Assembly: GCA_022360055.1 (NCBI GenBank)
Contig: JAKSDO010000038.1
Span: forward strand, 1 to 45,367
Direction: 5' to 3'
Origin: Cytophagales bacterium
GTDB lineage: Bacteria; Bacteroidota; Bacteroidia; Cytophagales; Cyclobacteriaceae
DNA length: 45,367 nucleotides
The notes below the pieces were generated by a model that saw only the letters and a program-made list of their open reading frames with translations, did no database searches and had not been told where the DNA came from. The first letter of the stretch is position 1. Each line of letters starts with the position of its first letter. The position numbers were made by a program, and so were the translations under genes. Below are positions 25,915-34,385 of the stretch, one piece after another.

Positions 25915-26790
25915 ATGGATATACCTAATACAAATTGCGGAACACAAAGCAAACCTGAACTAAGGACATTCCTGGTTCAGGAAACGCTCATGGAATTACC
26001 TGAAAGTGAAATAAAGAATAATGAAGAGCATTACAAATTCTTCCTTGAATATGGCTTTACGGGCATTCAAAATGGCGATACCTCTCTATGTCAACAACTT
26101 GGTTTGCAGCATGCTCATAGCGGCAGGATTGATGAACCTGGAGATACACAGAGGCTAATCGATGAAGCAAATAAATATAAATCAGTGTGCGTCACGGTAC
26201 ATGCTGGTACTGGCTTGGAATCGGATAAGGAAATCGATGCATTAGTGGAAGATATTCTCCTAAATGCGCATAAGAACAAATTCCCAGTGTATCTCGAAAC
26301 GCACCGATCGACCATCACTCAGGATATGTATCGTACGGTAAAGATGGTTGAACGCTATCCTGATATTAGGTTTAATGGTGACTTTTCACATTGGTATACA
26401 GGTCAGGAAATGAGATATGGCAAATTCAGTAAAATGGGTGTGAAATTTGAATTCATAACCCCTGTTTTCGAGCGTGTAAGGTTTATGCATGGCCGTATTG
26501 GTAATGGTGGTCATATGCAGGTTGACATCACAAGGCCAGATATGAGTATTAATATCAATCACTTCAAAGAAATGTGGGTAAGGTCAATTGTTGGATTTTT
26601 ACGCAGTGCTCAGCCAGGTGACTACCTAATTTTTGCACCAGAACTTTTGGGGCATACGCCTCACTATGTGTTTGAGTATTACCATCGAGGTAAAAAATAC
26701 CAAGAGGGCAACAGGATTGAACAAGCCCTTTTTTATAAGAACATAATCGAAGATTGCTGGCAGGAAGCTCAAAACAGGATAAAAAAATGA
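25915..26790 (+). CDS. TIM-barrel sugar isomerase/epimerase-like protein
   Basis: This 291-residue cytoplasmic protein belongs to the xylose isomerase-like TIM-barrel group (AP endonuclease 2 superfamily). Metal-binding positions expected in this fold are visible at the ends of strands: VHAG near residue 101, YLETHRSTITQD (Glu), FNGDFSHW (Asp/His), MHGRIGNGGHMQVD (His) and the final APELLG (Glu). Members interconvert sugars, sugar acids or inositols, and some act on N-acyl amino sugars; the substrate here is unknown. It is the first gene after the operator at 25838-25856, and its stop overlaps the start of the GntR frame as ATGA, so it heads an operon. Confidence 0.85.
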   Translation: MDIPNTNCGTQSKPELRTFLVQETLMELPESEIKNNEEHYKFFLEYGFTGIQNGDTSLCQQLGLQHAHSGRIDEPGDTQRLIDEANKYKSVCVTVHAGTGLESDKEIDALVEDILLNAHKNKFPVYLETHRSTITQDMYRTVKMVERYPDIRFNGDFSHWYTGQEMRYGKFSKMGVKFEFITPVFERVRFMHGRIGNGGHMQVDITRPDMSININHFKEMWVRSIVGFLRSAQPGDYLIFAPELLGHTPHYVFEYYHRGKKYQEGNRIEQALFYKNIIEDCWQEAQNRIKK

Positions 26791-27477
26791 CCGAATCACT
26801 TAAAGAAAATGCATATAAACACATTCGCATAAAGCTGGGTAAAGGGGAGCTAAATCCGGACGGGCGGTTATCGAACAGAGCTTTGGCAAAAGAAATCGGT
26901 ATTGGTTTTATACCTATCCGCGAAGCTATTAATCAATTGGTATCAGAAGGGATTGTTGTGTAAAAAGCTGGCATTGGCTTTTTCGTAGCAAGTCCCGACG
27001 TGGAAGAGATAAACGAAATTTATGATTTGCGGGAGGCACTAGAGTTGCACGCAGTCATTAAAGCCACCCGATTGGCAACACAGCGGCAAATAGTATAGCC
27101 GGTTTGTCGATCAAATAGGAGGACTGAATGAAGGTCAGGTAACAGGAGAAATCGCTGAAGACATTATCAAGTCTGACAGACTTTTTCATTTGACGTTAAT
27201 TAAAATTGCCAACAATAAGCGAATTTTGAAGATTTTTCATGATTTCCACCTGGTAACAAGGTATCATAGGCGTAGAAAAATCTATACAAGCGGTAGCAGA
27301 CTTATTGTCGCCAGAGATGAACACCAGCAAATAATTGAGGCGATTAAAAACAAGGAAACTCAAATATTGGAAGATCTCATTCATAATCATATCGAATCTG
27401 GCAGAAATACAATACTTGAGTCTTATGAATCTTACAAAAAGGAGCAATTAGAGACTGACGATTTTTTCGAATATTAA
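26787..27477 (+). pseudogene. GntR/FadR-type regulator, interrupted
   Basis: The frame from ATG 26787 encodes a winged helix (SNRALAKEIGIGFIPIREAINQLVSEGIV) and then stops at TAA 26961-26963. The same frame continues as KAGIGFFVASPDVEEINEIYDLREALELHAVI to a TAG at 27096-27098. A +1 change near 27099-27103 then restores FVDQIGGLNEG and the rest of an FCD ligand-binding domain, ending at 27477. About 230 residues can be recovered in all, a normal FadR-subfamily length. Two stops plus a shift make a sequencing error alone unlikely, but not impossible. The ATGA overlap with the gene before and the TAATG overlap with the gene after show that it was a normal operon member. A truncated DNA-binding peptide of 58 residues could still be made. 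Confidence 0.85.
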
Positions 27478-30062
27478 TGAATGGTATAAAAAGAAACATA
27501 AGAGTATTGAAAGTATGGATTATTCTAATATTTGTATTTTTCAATCATGCATCCGCACAGACTGGTTGGTTAAATTGGGAACAAGATAGCATACCAGATT
27601 TACCTTTTAGTAAAGGATTAAGTGGGGCATTTATCGGAATACATAATGAGGTACTTATTGTCGCCGGAGGGTCTTACTTCAACAAATCAAAATGGGATGG
27701 TGGCCAAAAAGTATACCTGGACTCCATTTATATATGTAAAAAATATAATGGAAAATATGAATGGTCTTTTGCCGGATTGCTCCCATACCAGGCTGCCCAC
27801 GGAGTCGCAATAAAGACTAAAGATGGATTGGTATGTGCCGGCGGTGAATCTGCATCCGGTAAACTAAGCAAGGTTATAACACTATCCTTTGACGCTAACA
27901 CTGAAAAATTAATTATACAAAATAATCTTGCTGAATTACCTCAATCTGTTTCCCACATATCGGGAGCAAGTCTGGATGGCAAATTATTTCTTGCAGGTGG
28001 ATTTCTATGGAAGGACAGCATAAACATTTCTATCAATACTTTCCTAATGTTGGATCTTCAATTCCCTGAAAACGGATGGGTTGAATTGGTAAGCTGGCCT
28101 GGGGCGCCCCGAGGTGGTGCTTCAATGGTCACGCAAACGAATGGTGATTACGCATGTTTATATCTTTTTGGTGGTAAAAATGAAAGTGAATATTTACAGG
28201 ATGCGTACAGTTATGACTTTAAAAGAAAGCCTGCAAACAGATGGAAAACTATCACAAATATACCGCGTCCGGCGTATGTAGCACCTGTTTTGCCTATAGG
28301 ATTATCACAAATATGGGTGGCTAGTGGTTCGGATGGTCATGATGTAGAAAAGCTGCATGTTTTAAAGGATAAATATAACTTTATCACTGATATACAGGCC
28401 TACAACACCATAACCGATACATGGTACCGGGTTGGCGATTTGCCTCAAGGTTTGGCAGCTACCTCGGCTGTATTATGGGAGGACAAAATAGTGATTCCTG
28501 GAGGTGAAATTAGACCCGGCGTACGCACACCCAGGACATTTACCGCTAGTATTCTCAGGGTGAATAATAGCAATTTTCACATTATTGATTATCTTACTTT
28601 AATAGGTTATCTAGGGCTTATTGCATGGCTAGGCTATTACTTTTCAAAACAGAATAAGGATTCCAAAGATTTCTTTCTTGGCGGTCAAAAAATTCCATTC
28701 TGGGCTGCTGGGCTTAGTATGATGGCTGCTCAGGTAAGTTCGATTGGCTTTATGGCCATTCCTGCAAAAGCATTCGCAACCAACTGGGCATATTTTGCAG
28801 GCGTTTTCACATGGTTTATCGTCGTCCCTCTGGTAATTTATGCCTTTGTGCCATTTTACCGAAGGCTCAATGTAACAAGCGCTTATGAATACCTCGAAAA
28901 ACGCTTCAGCCCGTTTATAAGGCTGTTTATAGCGGGACTTTACCTGTTATTTCAACTTCTTGGCAGGTTAGGTGCCATTATATTCCTACCTGCGATTGCT
29001 TTATCTTCTGTTACGGGAATGGACACCATAGCCTGTATATTGATCATTGGCGCTCTGGCCACATTGTATACCGCACTTGGAGGCATGAGTGCTGTTATTT
29101 GGATTGACGTAATACAAGCATTTGTACTGTTTGGTGGCATCATACTCATTATCATTTATATATTATTTAATATAGAAGGAGGCCTTGGAACTTTTACTCA
29201 AATTGCCTGGACAGATCATAAGTTTAGCCTAGGAAATTTCGACATGAATCTTACCATGGCAGTTTTTTGGGTGATAATTGTGGGCAATATATTCAGTAGG
29301 GTAGGCACAATGGCCACTGACCAGTCAGTGGTGCAACGGTATCTAACCACAAAAAATGAAGAAGAAACAGCCAAAGCCCTTTGGATGGATGTAAGTGTAA
29401 GTATCCCTTGGGCCATGTTGGTATTTGGACTCGGTACAGCACTGTATGTATTCTACAAGCTCAATCCGTCATCATTAGATCCGTTGCTTACCAACGACGG
29501 AATCGTTCCATTTTTTATTGGACAAAATCTGCCGGTTGGGATAAGTGGGGTCATCATTGCAGGTATTTTTGCTGCTGCTATGTCGAGTGTTGATAGTTCC
29601 ATTCATAGTAGCACTACTGTTATTATGCGTGACTTTCTTAGCCGAGCACTTGATTTGAGATCTGAGAAATACAAAGTCCGCATGGCCCAATGGATGGTGG
29701 TCATCCTCGGTATATTAGGAACATTGATTGCATTAGCAATGACCTTGATTGACATCACGTCAGTTTGGGACATCATTCTGGAAGTTGCCAGCTTATTTAT
29801 TGGTGCAATGACAGGTTTGTTTTTATTAGGCATATTTACAAAGAGCGCAAATGCTACAGGGGCTATAGTCGGTGCCATATTAAGTGCTGTGCTATTGCTT
29901 TCAATTAAACAATATACTGAAATACATTTCTTCCTTTATGCGGCGATTGGAATTATCAGCTGCTTTACTTTTGGATTTTTATCCAGTTTATTATTCCCAT
30001 CAAACACCAACCATGAAGGATTGACCATTTATTCGGTACGAGAAATAATAGAGGGTGAATAA
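27477..30062 (+). CDS. Mutarotase-like Kelch propeller fused to sodium:solute symporter
   Basis: This 861-residue fusion begins with a signal peptide (to about 28). A Kelch-type propeller follows (about 30-360, with VLIVAGGSYF, LVCAGGES, KLFLAGGF, YLFGGKN and KIVIPGGEI repeats) that resembles the NanM/YjhT sialic acid mutarotase and its permuted relatives. From about 368 the sequence is a sodium:solute symporter of the SSS family, with some 13 hydrophobic segments, a YYFSKQNKDSKDFFLGGQ opening and the conserved AAAMSSVDSSIHS stretch near the Na2 site. The propeller would lie in the periplasm, setting the anomeric form of a sugar acid as it is handed to the transporter. Sialic acid is a reasonable substrate given the sialidases, but is not proven. 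It starts within the stop of the GntR frame. Confidence 0.9.
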   Translation: MNGIKRNIRVLKVWIILIFVFFNHASAQTGWLNWEQDSIPDLPFSKGLSGAFIGIHNEVLIVAGGSYFNKSKWDGGQKVYLDSIYICKKYNGKYEWSFAGLLPYQAAHGVAIKTKDGLVCAGGESASGKLSKVITLSFDANTEKLIIQNNLAELPQSVSHISGASLDGKLFLAGGFLWKDSINISINTFLMLDLQFPENGWVELVSWPGAPRGGASMVTQTNGDYACLYLFGGKNESEYLQDAYSYDFKRKPANRWKTITNIPRPAYVAPVLPIGLSQIWVASGSDGHDVEKLHVLKDKYNFITDIQAYNTITDTWYRVGDLPQGLAATSAVLWEDKIVIPGGEIRPGVRTPRTFTASILRVNNSNFHIIDYLTLIGYLGLIAWLGYYFSKQNKDSKDFFLGGQKIPFWAAGLSMMAAQVSSIGFMAIPAKAFATNWAYFAGVFTWFIVVPLVIYAFVPFYRRLNVTSAYEYLEKRFSPFIRLFIAGLYLLFQLLGRLGAIIFLPAIALSSVTGMDTIACILIIGALATLYTALGGMSAVIWIDVIQAFVLFGGIILIIIYILFNIEGGLGTFTQIAWTDHKFSLGNFDMNLTMAVFWVIIVGNIFSRVGTMATDQSVVQRYLTTKNEEETAKALWMDVSVSIPWAMLVFGLGTALYVFYKLNPSSLDPLLTNDGIVPFFIGQNLPVGISGVIIAGIFAAAMSSVDSSIHSSTTVIMRDFLSRALDLRSEKYKVRMAQWMVVILGILGTLIALAMTLIDITSVWDIILEVASLFIGAMTGLFLLGIFTKSANATGAIVGAILSAVLLLSIKQYTEIHFFLYAAIGIISCFTFGFLSSLLFPSNTNHEGLTIYSVREIIEGE

Positions 30063-30212
30063 TGGATTTCTATTTTAAATGAGTTCGATGTGAAAAATTC
30101 ATTGTTAGCCAAATTTCATAATACCTTGATATTCCGTTGACGACCAAATCGGTCCATCAAGATGTTTCAAATAAACGATTACTAAAATCATAAACATATA
30201 ATTATTACCAAA

Positions 30213-30983
30213 ATGTCAAATTTATTTAAATACACGGTCTTATCAGAAGAACAGCTGAATTTCTATCATGAAAATGGCTATTTATCACTAGGCAAAACAC
30301 TTTCTGATGAAGGTGTGAAGCAATTGCTAGACCAGTCGATGGCTGCATGGAATGCAGAGAAGGGTGCTTATAGCGATAATAATTCGTGGCTTCAAAATGC
30401 ATTGTTGGTGGATATCCACCACAAAGCGCCATTGGTTCGTGATTTTTACTTTAATGGTCCGGTAATGGAGGCCAGTAAACAAATTATTGGCCCAAATATT
30501 AAAGGGGCTACTTCCCAGCTTACATTTAAGATGCGTGGTAATACAAAACCATTCGGCTGGCATCAGGATAACGGCTATGGAGAATTAGATCCATTCAATT
30601 CTATTACTTCACTCACCGCTCTGGAAGAAGTAGATGAAGACAATGGCTGCCTTAGGTTGATTTCTGGTAGTCACAAGCTAGGTCAAATCCCGCTAAAAGA
30701 CGAACGTGACAGGTCGAATCTTGAATCCATTGATATGGAAGTGGATGAATCGAAAGCCATTCCTATGCCGATGAAGCCGGGTGAAACCTTAATTTTCCAT
30801 TGCTGGACATTGCATTATTCACAAGGTAATTTCTCAAAAACCAGGGACAGACGCATCCTTTTTATGCGCTATGCCGATGCCGATGCAGTAGAAGTATATA
30901 ATGGAGGTAAACCCCGATTGGGAAGGTTGCTGGCTGGCGACACCAAATTTGATGAAGTACGGCAGTTTGAAGCAGAATTATAA
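30213..30983 (+). CDS. Phytanoyl-CoA dioxygenase (PhyH) family oxygenase
   Basis: This 256-residue protein is a second Fe(II)/2-oxoglutarate oxygenase. H117 and D119 in GWHQDNGYGELD and H201 in TLHYSQGN form the metal site, and Arg residues near 211-214 are placed for 2-oxoglutarate. LEEVDEDNGCLRLISGSHK is the usual block between them. It has no signal peptide, so it would act in the cytoplasm on the imported compound or a derivative. It has the same length as the protein at 2382 but a clearly different sequence, so a recent duplication is unlikely. The gap of 150 bp before it holds a weak inverted repeat (CTTGAT 30125-30130 and ATCAAG 30156-30161). A stable hairpin follows the gene. Confidence 0.9.
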   Translation: MSNLFKYTVLSEEQLNFYHENGYLSLGKTLSDEGVKQLLDQSMAAWNAEKGAYSDNNSWLQNALLVDIHHKAPLVRDFYFNGPVMEASKQIIGPNIKGATSQLTFKMRGNTKPFGWHQDNGYGELDPFNSITSLTALEEVDEDNGCLRLISGSHKLGQIPLKDERDRSNLESIDMEVDESKAIPMPMKPGETLIFHCWTLHYSQGNFSKTRDRRILFMRYADADAVEVYNGGKPRLGRLLAGDTKFDEVRQFEAEL

Positions 30984-31041
30984 GCTTGAAGCTTGACACT
31001 AATAGCTTGAAGCTCTTAAAAAGTGATGTGTAGATAGATAA

Positions 31042-31078
31042 AAGAATGGCAAGTGTACGCATGTACCACGCCATTCTT
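31042..31078 (+). terminator. Hairpin between PhyH and sialidase-fold genes
   Basis: AAGAATGGC (31042-31050) and GCCATTCTT (31070-31078) form a perfect nine-base stem, with GTG and CAC extending it inside. The spacer to the next ATG is 32 nt and there is only a short T-run, so partial termination or mRNA processing within the operon is as likely as full termination. Confidence 0.55.
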
Positions 31079-31110
31079 CTTTAAAGAACAATAACATAAA
31101 CTTACTCAAA

Positions 31111-32874
31111 ATGAAAAGATTAATGATTATTACACTTTTGGCCATCTCAGCGATCAATTTATCTGCGCAATATCGTGATGTAATGCGTGTGTTGCCCGAT
31201 GAGTACAAATCATACATTATAAGGGATACGGTGCCTGACCCCACTTCATTTAACAAAGACGGATGGTATTATTCTGTGGCTGGTATTGCAAGCACATCAT
31301 CAGGATACGTTGCTACTTATCGAAAGTCAGATTTTCATACTGCCACTTATACCGATATAATGGTAGCCTACTCAAGAGATGGAGTTCACTGGTCAGGGCA
31401 TCACAGTATAGCCCATGCCGATGTCTGGAACCAGAAAAGTGTGTGGATAGCTCCACAACTTTCCAGATTAAAAAACGGAAAATTGGTAATTATTTGCGAC
31501 CTGGGTCATAGAAACTCACAGAACAACTGGCCAATGCTCACGGAATGGCAAAAACCAAATAGGGGCATGTATAACTATCTTTTTTGGAGTGAAGATGAAG
31601 GTAAGACTTGGAGCGGACCACAGAAAATTGATGATGTTGGTGGCGAACCTGGTTACATAACAGAACTGAAAAATGGCGACTTAATATATACACGAACGCG
31701 ATCAGGGAAAACAGATAAACTATGGAACCCTCCTGCACCATGGTATGATATGTATTATCTTAATGAGTCTGTGCGGTCTACTGACGGAGGTAAAACCTGG
31801 GAACCACCAGTTATACTTGGCGACAACCCATATTTCGGAGATTGCGAGGTAGGTACCGTAGAATTAAGCCCAAATAAATTACTTGCCATAACAAGGGTAG
31901 GCATGGGAGGTGGTGCCTTTAAACAGCCAAGTAGATTTATTTACAGTGGGGATGGCGGAAAGTCATGGGGTAATCCGAAGCTTGCACCCATTTATGCACA
32001 GCGTCCCATAGTTCGAAAGCTTCAATCGGGTAAACTTTTAGCCGTTTACCGCAATCGATGGGGCACGCCAGGCACGTATGCTTTCCTTTTTGATGAAGAC
32101 GAAGAATTTGACTATCAACCAGCCACATTCGTTTATGACGAGTCTACCTGCCAAATGAAGGATGGTGTGATGGAAATAAACACCAAAGATGGGCTTATAA
32201 ACACATTTGTGTTGGGATTTTACCCCGCTCAATCGCCAAAAAGTACTGTAGAAATTACTGCTACTATTAAAGTTAATGAAGCTGAAGAAAACGGATGTGT
32301 AATTGGTGCGGGTTGTTTTGTCAGTATTACTCCAGATAGGGTATTCCTGACGGAAAAACCAGAGATTGGATTCAAAATCGATGCCAAACAATGGCACAAC
32401 TACAAATTCGTCAGGAAAAATGATAAGCTAAAAATCAGTGTTGACGGCAAATTAAAACTGGATGTCGATGTGAAGGATTTGCTCACACGACATGTACAAG
32501 TAGGCAACCGACACATCAAATCATTTGATTTTGAGAACGTAGAAATGGGGCAAGACAACTTTTGGAAAACCGAATCAAAATCCTATTGGAAATCGCTTTC
32601 TGTAATGGTTGATAATCATGAAGATGTAGACATTAACTGGTCCTGGAACCCGGAGAATGGCTTCCCTGACCAATTCAGAAGAGACCGGATTATCGCGCTT
32701 GAAATTATTGCTGACCACTTTGCACATACAGGATATCCCAGCATCACCCAATCTGATGATGGCACCATCATTATAGCTGATTATACGGTGGGTGGAAATG
32801 GAGGAAAAACTGCCCCAATGCCATTTATCAGGGCTTACAAAGTCTCAGAAGAATTATTGGAGAATTTGAAATAA
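31111..32874 (+). CDS. Sialidase-fold (BNR repeat) protein with inserted LamG-like domain
   Basis: This 587-residue secreted protein has a type I signal peptide ending near LSAQ (residue 20). A six-blade-type propeller follows with Asp boxes YSRDGVHW, WSEDEGKTW, STDGGKTW and YSGDGGKSW. After about residue 345 the propeller is interrupted by about 150 residues rich in beta strands (with WHNYKFVRKNDKLKISVDGK), typical of LamG or DUF1080-like jelly rolls. A last propeller blade (SITQSDDGTIIIADYTVGG) closes the chain. The Arg triad and Tyr/Glu pair of GH33, clear in the sialidase at 15474, are not evident here, so activity on sialic acid should not be assumed. It may be a lyase or hydrolase of another specificity or a binding protein. 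Confidence 0.8.
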   Translation: MKRLMIITLLAISAINLSAQYRDVMRVLPDEYKSYIIRDTVPDPTSFNKDGWYYSVAGIASTSSGYVATYRKSDFHTATYTDIMVAYSRDGVHWSGHHSIAHADVWNQKSVWIAPQLSRLKNGKLVIICDLGHRNSQNNWPMLTEWQKPNRGMYNYLFWSEDEGKTWSGPQKIDDVGGEPGYITELKNGDLIYTRTRSGKTDKLWNPPAPWYDMYYLNESVRSTDGGKTWEPPVILGDNPYFGDCEVGTVELSPNKLLAITRVGMGGGAFKQPSRFIYSGDGGKSWGNPKLAPIYAQRPIVRKLQSGKLLAVYRNRWGTPGTYAFLFDEDEEFDYQPATFVYDESTCQMKDGVMEINTKDGLINTFVLGFYPAQSPKSTVEITATIKVNEAEENGCVIGAGCFVSITPDRVFLTEKPEIGFKIDAKQWHNYKFVRKNDKLKISVDGKLKLDVDVKDLLTRHVQVGNRHIKSFDFENVEMGQDNFWKTESKSYWKSLSVMVDNHEDVDINWSWNPENGFPDQFRRDRIIALEIIADHFAHTGYPSITQSDDGTIIIADYTVGGNGGKTAPMPFIRAYKVSEELLENLK

Positions 32875-32915
32875 TTATGAATTACTGTGTAAAAATTGTT
32901 GAATAAAACAACAAA

Positions 32916-34331
32916 ATGGAATACAAGACTCAAATATTGGATGGAAAAGCATATGATGTAGTAGTGTGTGGCGGTGGACCTGCCGGATGTGCGGCAGCTT
33001 TGAGTGCCGCCCGACAAGGCCTCCGTATCCTGCTCATTGAAAGCATGGGACAACTGGGAGGCATGGCAGTTACGGCCCTTGTATCCCAATGGCTTGGAGG
33101 CCGCACCCAGGAAGGCGAATGGGTAGTTGGAGGTATTTTCAAAGAATTATCGGAAGAAGCGACAGAAAAAGGTTTTGCATTGCTCCCTACACTTCAGGAA
33201 GGCCAGGATTATCAGCCTTTTGGTTTTTACAACTGGTTTATACATGGCGTACCACTCGATCCATATATGATTGATACTTTCCTGGAAGAAAAAATGGATG
33301 AAGCCGATGTAGACGTGCTCTACCACACCAATTTTGTTGATACAATTGTGAAAGACGATAAAATAGATCAGGTTATAGTCTACAATAGAAGTGGCTTACA
33401 GGCAATACCTACCAATGCAGTCATTGACGCAACTGGCAATGCCGATGTAGCGTTCAAATCGGGCTGCGAAACCATAAAAGGTCGTAGGGAAGATGGAAAA
33501 ATGACACCCGCATCACTGATTTTTCATGTGTATAACGTAGATCAGGATGCATTCATGGCTTATATCGAAAAAACCAGGGATCCGAAGCTTCGTGATATCA
33601 TTGATCAGTTGAAACAAACGGGTGAATGGGACTTCCCTTATGACATTTTTGTGGCATCGCAATTACTTAAAAAGGATGAGTTTTTTGTGAATACCACACG
33701 GCTTACTGGAGTGGATGGCACCAATGGAGCATCGATTACAGAAGGCTTGAAAAGGGGACGAAAGGAAGTAAAAAAGCTGATGGAAATATTTAAGAAGCAT
33801 GTGCCAGGATTTGAAAATGCCAAGATCAAGGCAGTAGCACCACAATTAGGCATCAGGGAAACCCGTAGAATTGTTGGCGATTTTATGCTTACTACCGATG
33901 ACCTCGCCAATGACATACAATTTGAAGATAACGTTGGCTTTAGTATGTACGGATGGGATCTTCCCGATCCTGAAAAACCGAGTATTCAACCATTTGCTGA
34001 TGATTCTAAGGCGGGTTATAAATACAAGATGAAAAAAGGGTTGAGTACCCCATTACCCTATCGTATTATGGTGCCAAAGCCAATTAAAAATCTTATTAAC
34101 CCAGGTAGGGCCGTGTCCGTTGAAGGTCAGGTGCTGGGACCGGTAAGAGTGATGGCTCCATGTATGGCAATGGGTGAAGCTGCCGGAATAGCATCTGAGG
34201 AGGTTGTAAAAGCAGGGATTGGATATAATGACGTCAATATTGTTAGACTTAGAGATAAACTAAGGACGGCTGGAGCATTAGTTGATAAAGCGGCGCTTCC
34301 TCCTATTCATCCAAGAATTGACCAGGTATGA
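32916..34331 (+). CDS. FAD-dependent oxidoreductase (FAD_oxidored type)
   Basis: This 471-residue protein starts with an FAD-binding Rossmann motif (DVVVCGGGPAGCAAALSAAR, Gly 19-24), an acidic residue ending the second strand (LLIES, Glu 42) and GGMAVTALVSQW. It ends with a second FAD contact region (NPGRAVSVEGQVLGPVRVMAPCMAMGEAAGIA). The pattern is that of PF12831-type oxidoreductases, which occur often in polysaccharide loci of Bacteroidota and Planctomycetes with no assigned reaction. No signal peptide is present. It would oxidise or reduce a sugar-derived intermediate. It lies 41 bp after the sialidase-fold gene and 54 bp before the URO-D-like gene, consistent with one transcript. Confidence 0.9.
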   Translation: MEYKTQILDGKAYDVVVCGGGPAGCAAALSAARQGLRILLIESMGQLGGMAVTALVSQWLGGRTQEGEWVVGGIFKELSEEATEKGFALLPTLQEGQDYQPFGFYNWFIHGVPLDPYMIDTFLEEKMDEADVDVLYHTNFVDTIVKDDKIDQVIVYNRSGLQAIPTNAVIDATGNADVAFKSGCETIKGRREDGKMTPASLIFHVYNVDQDAFMAYIEKTRDPKLRDIIDQLKQTGEWDFPYDIFVASQLLKKDEFFVNTTRLTGVDGTNGASITEGLKRGRKEVKKLMEIFKKHVPGFENAKIKAVAPQLGIRETRRIVGDFMLTTDDLANDIQFEDNVGFSMYGWDLPDPEKPSIQPFADDSKAGYKYKMKKGLSTPLPYRIMVPKPIKNLINPGRAVSVEGQVLGPVRVMAPCMAMGEAAGIASEEVVKAGIGYNDVNIVRLRDKLRTAGALVDKAALPPIHPRIDQV

Positions 34332-34385
34332 TTTTGATTTTTAAAGCTCCAGGCATTCACTTTTTAAATAGAAATTGAAACAAAA

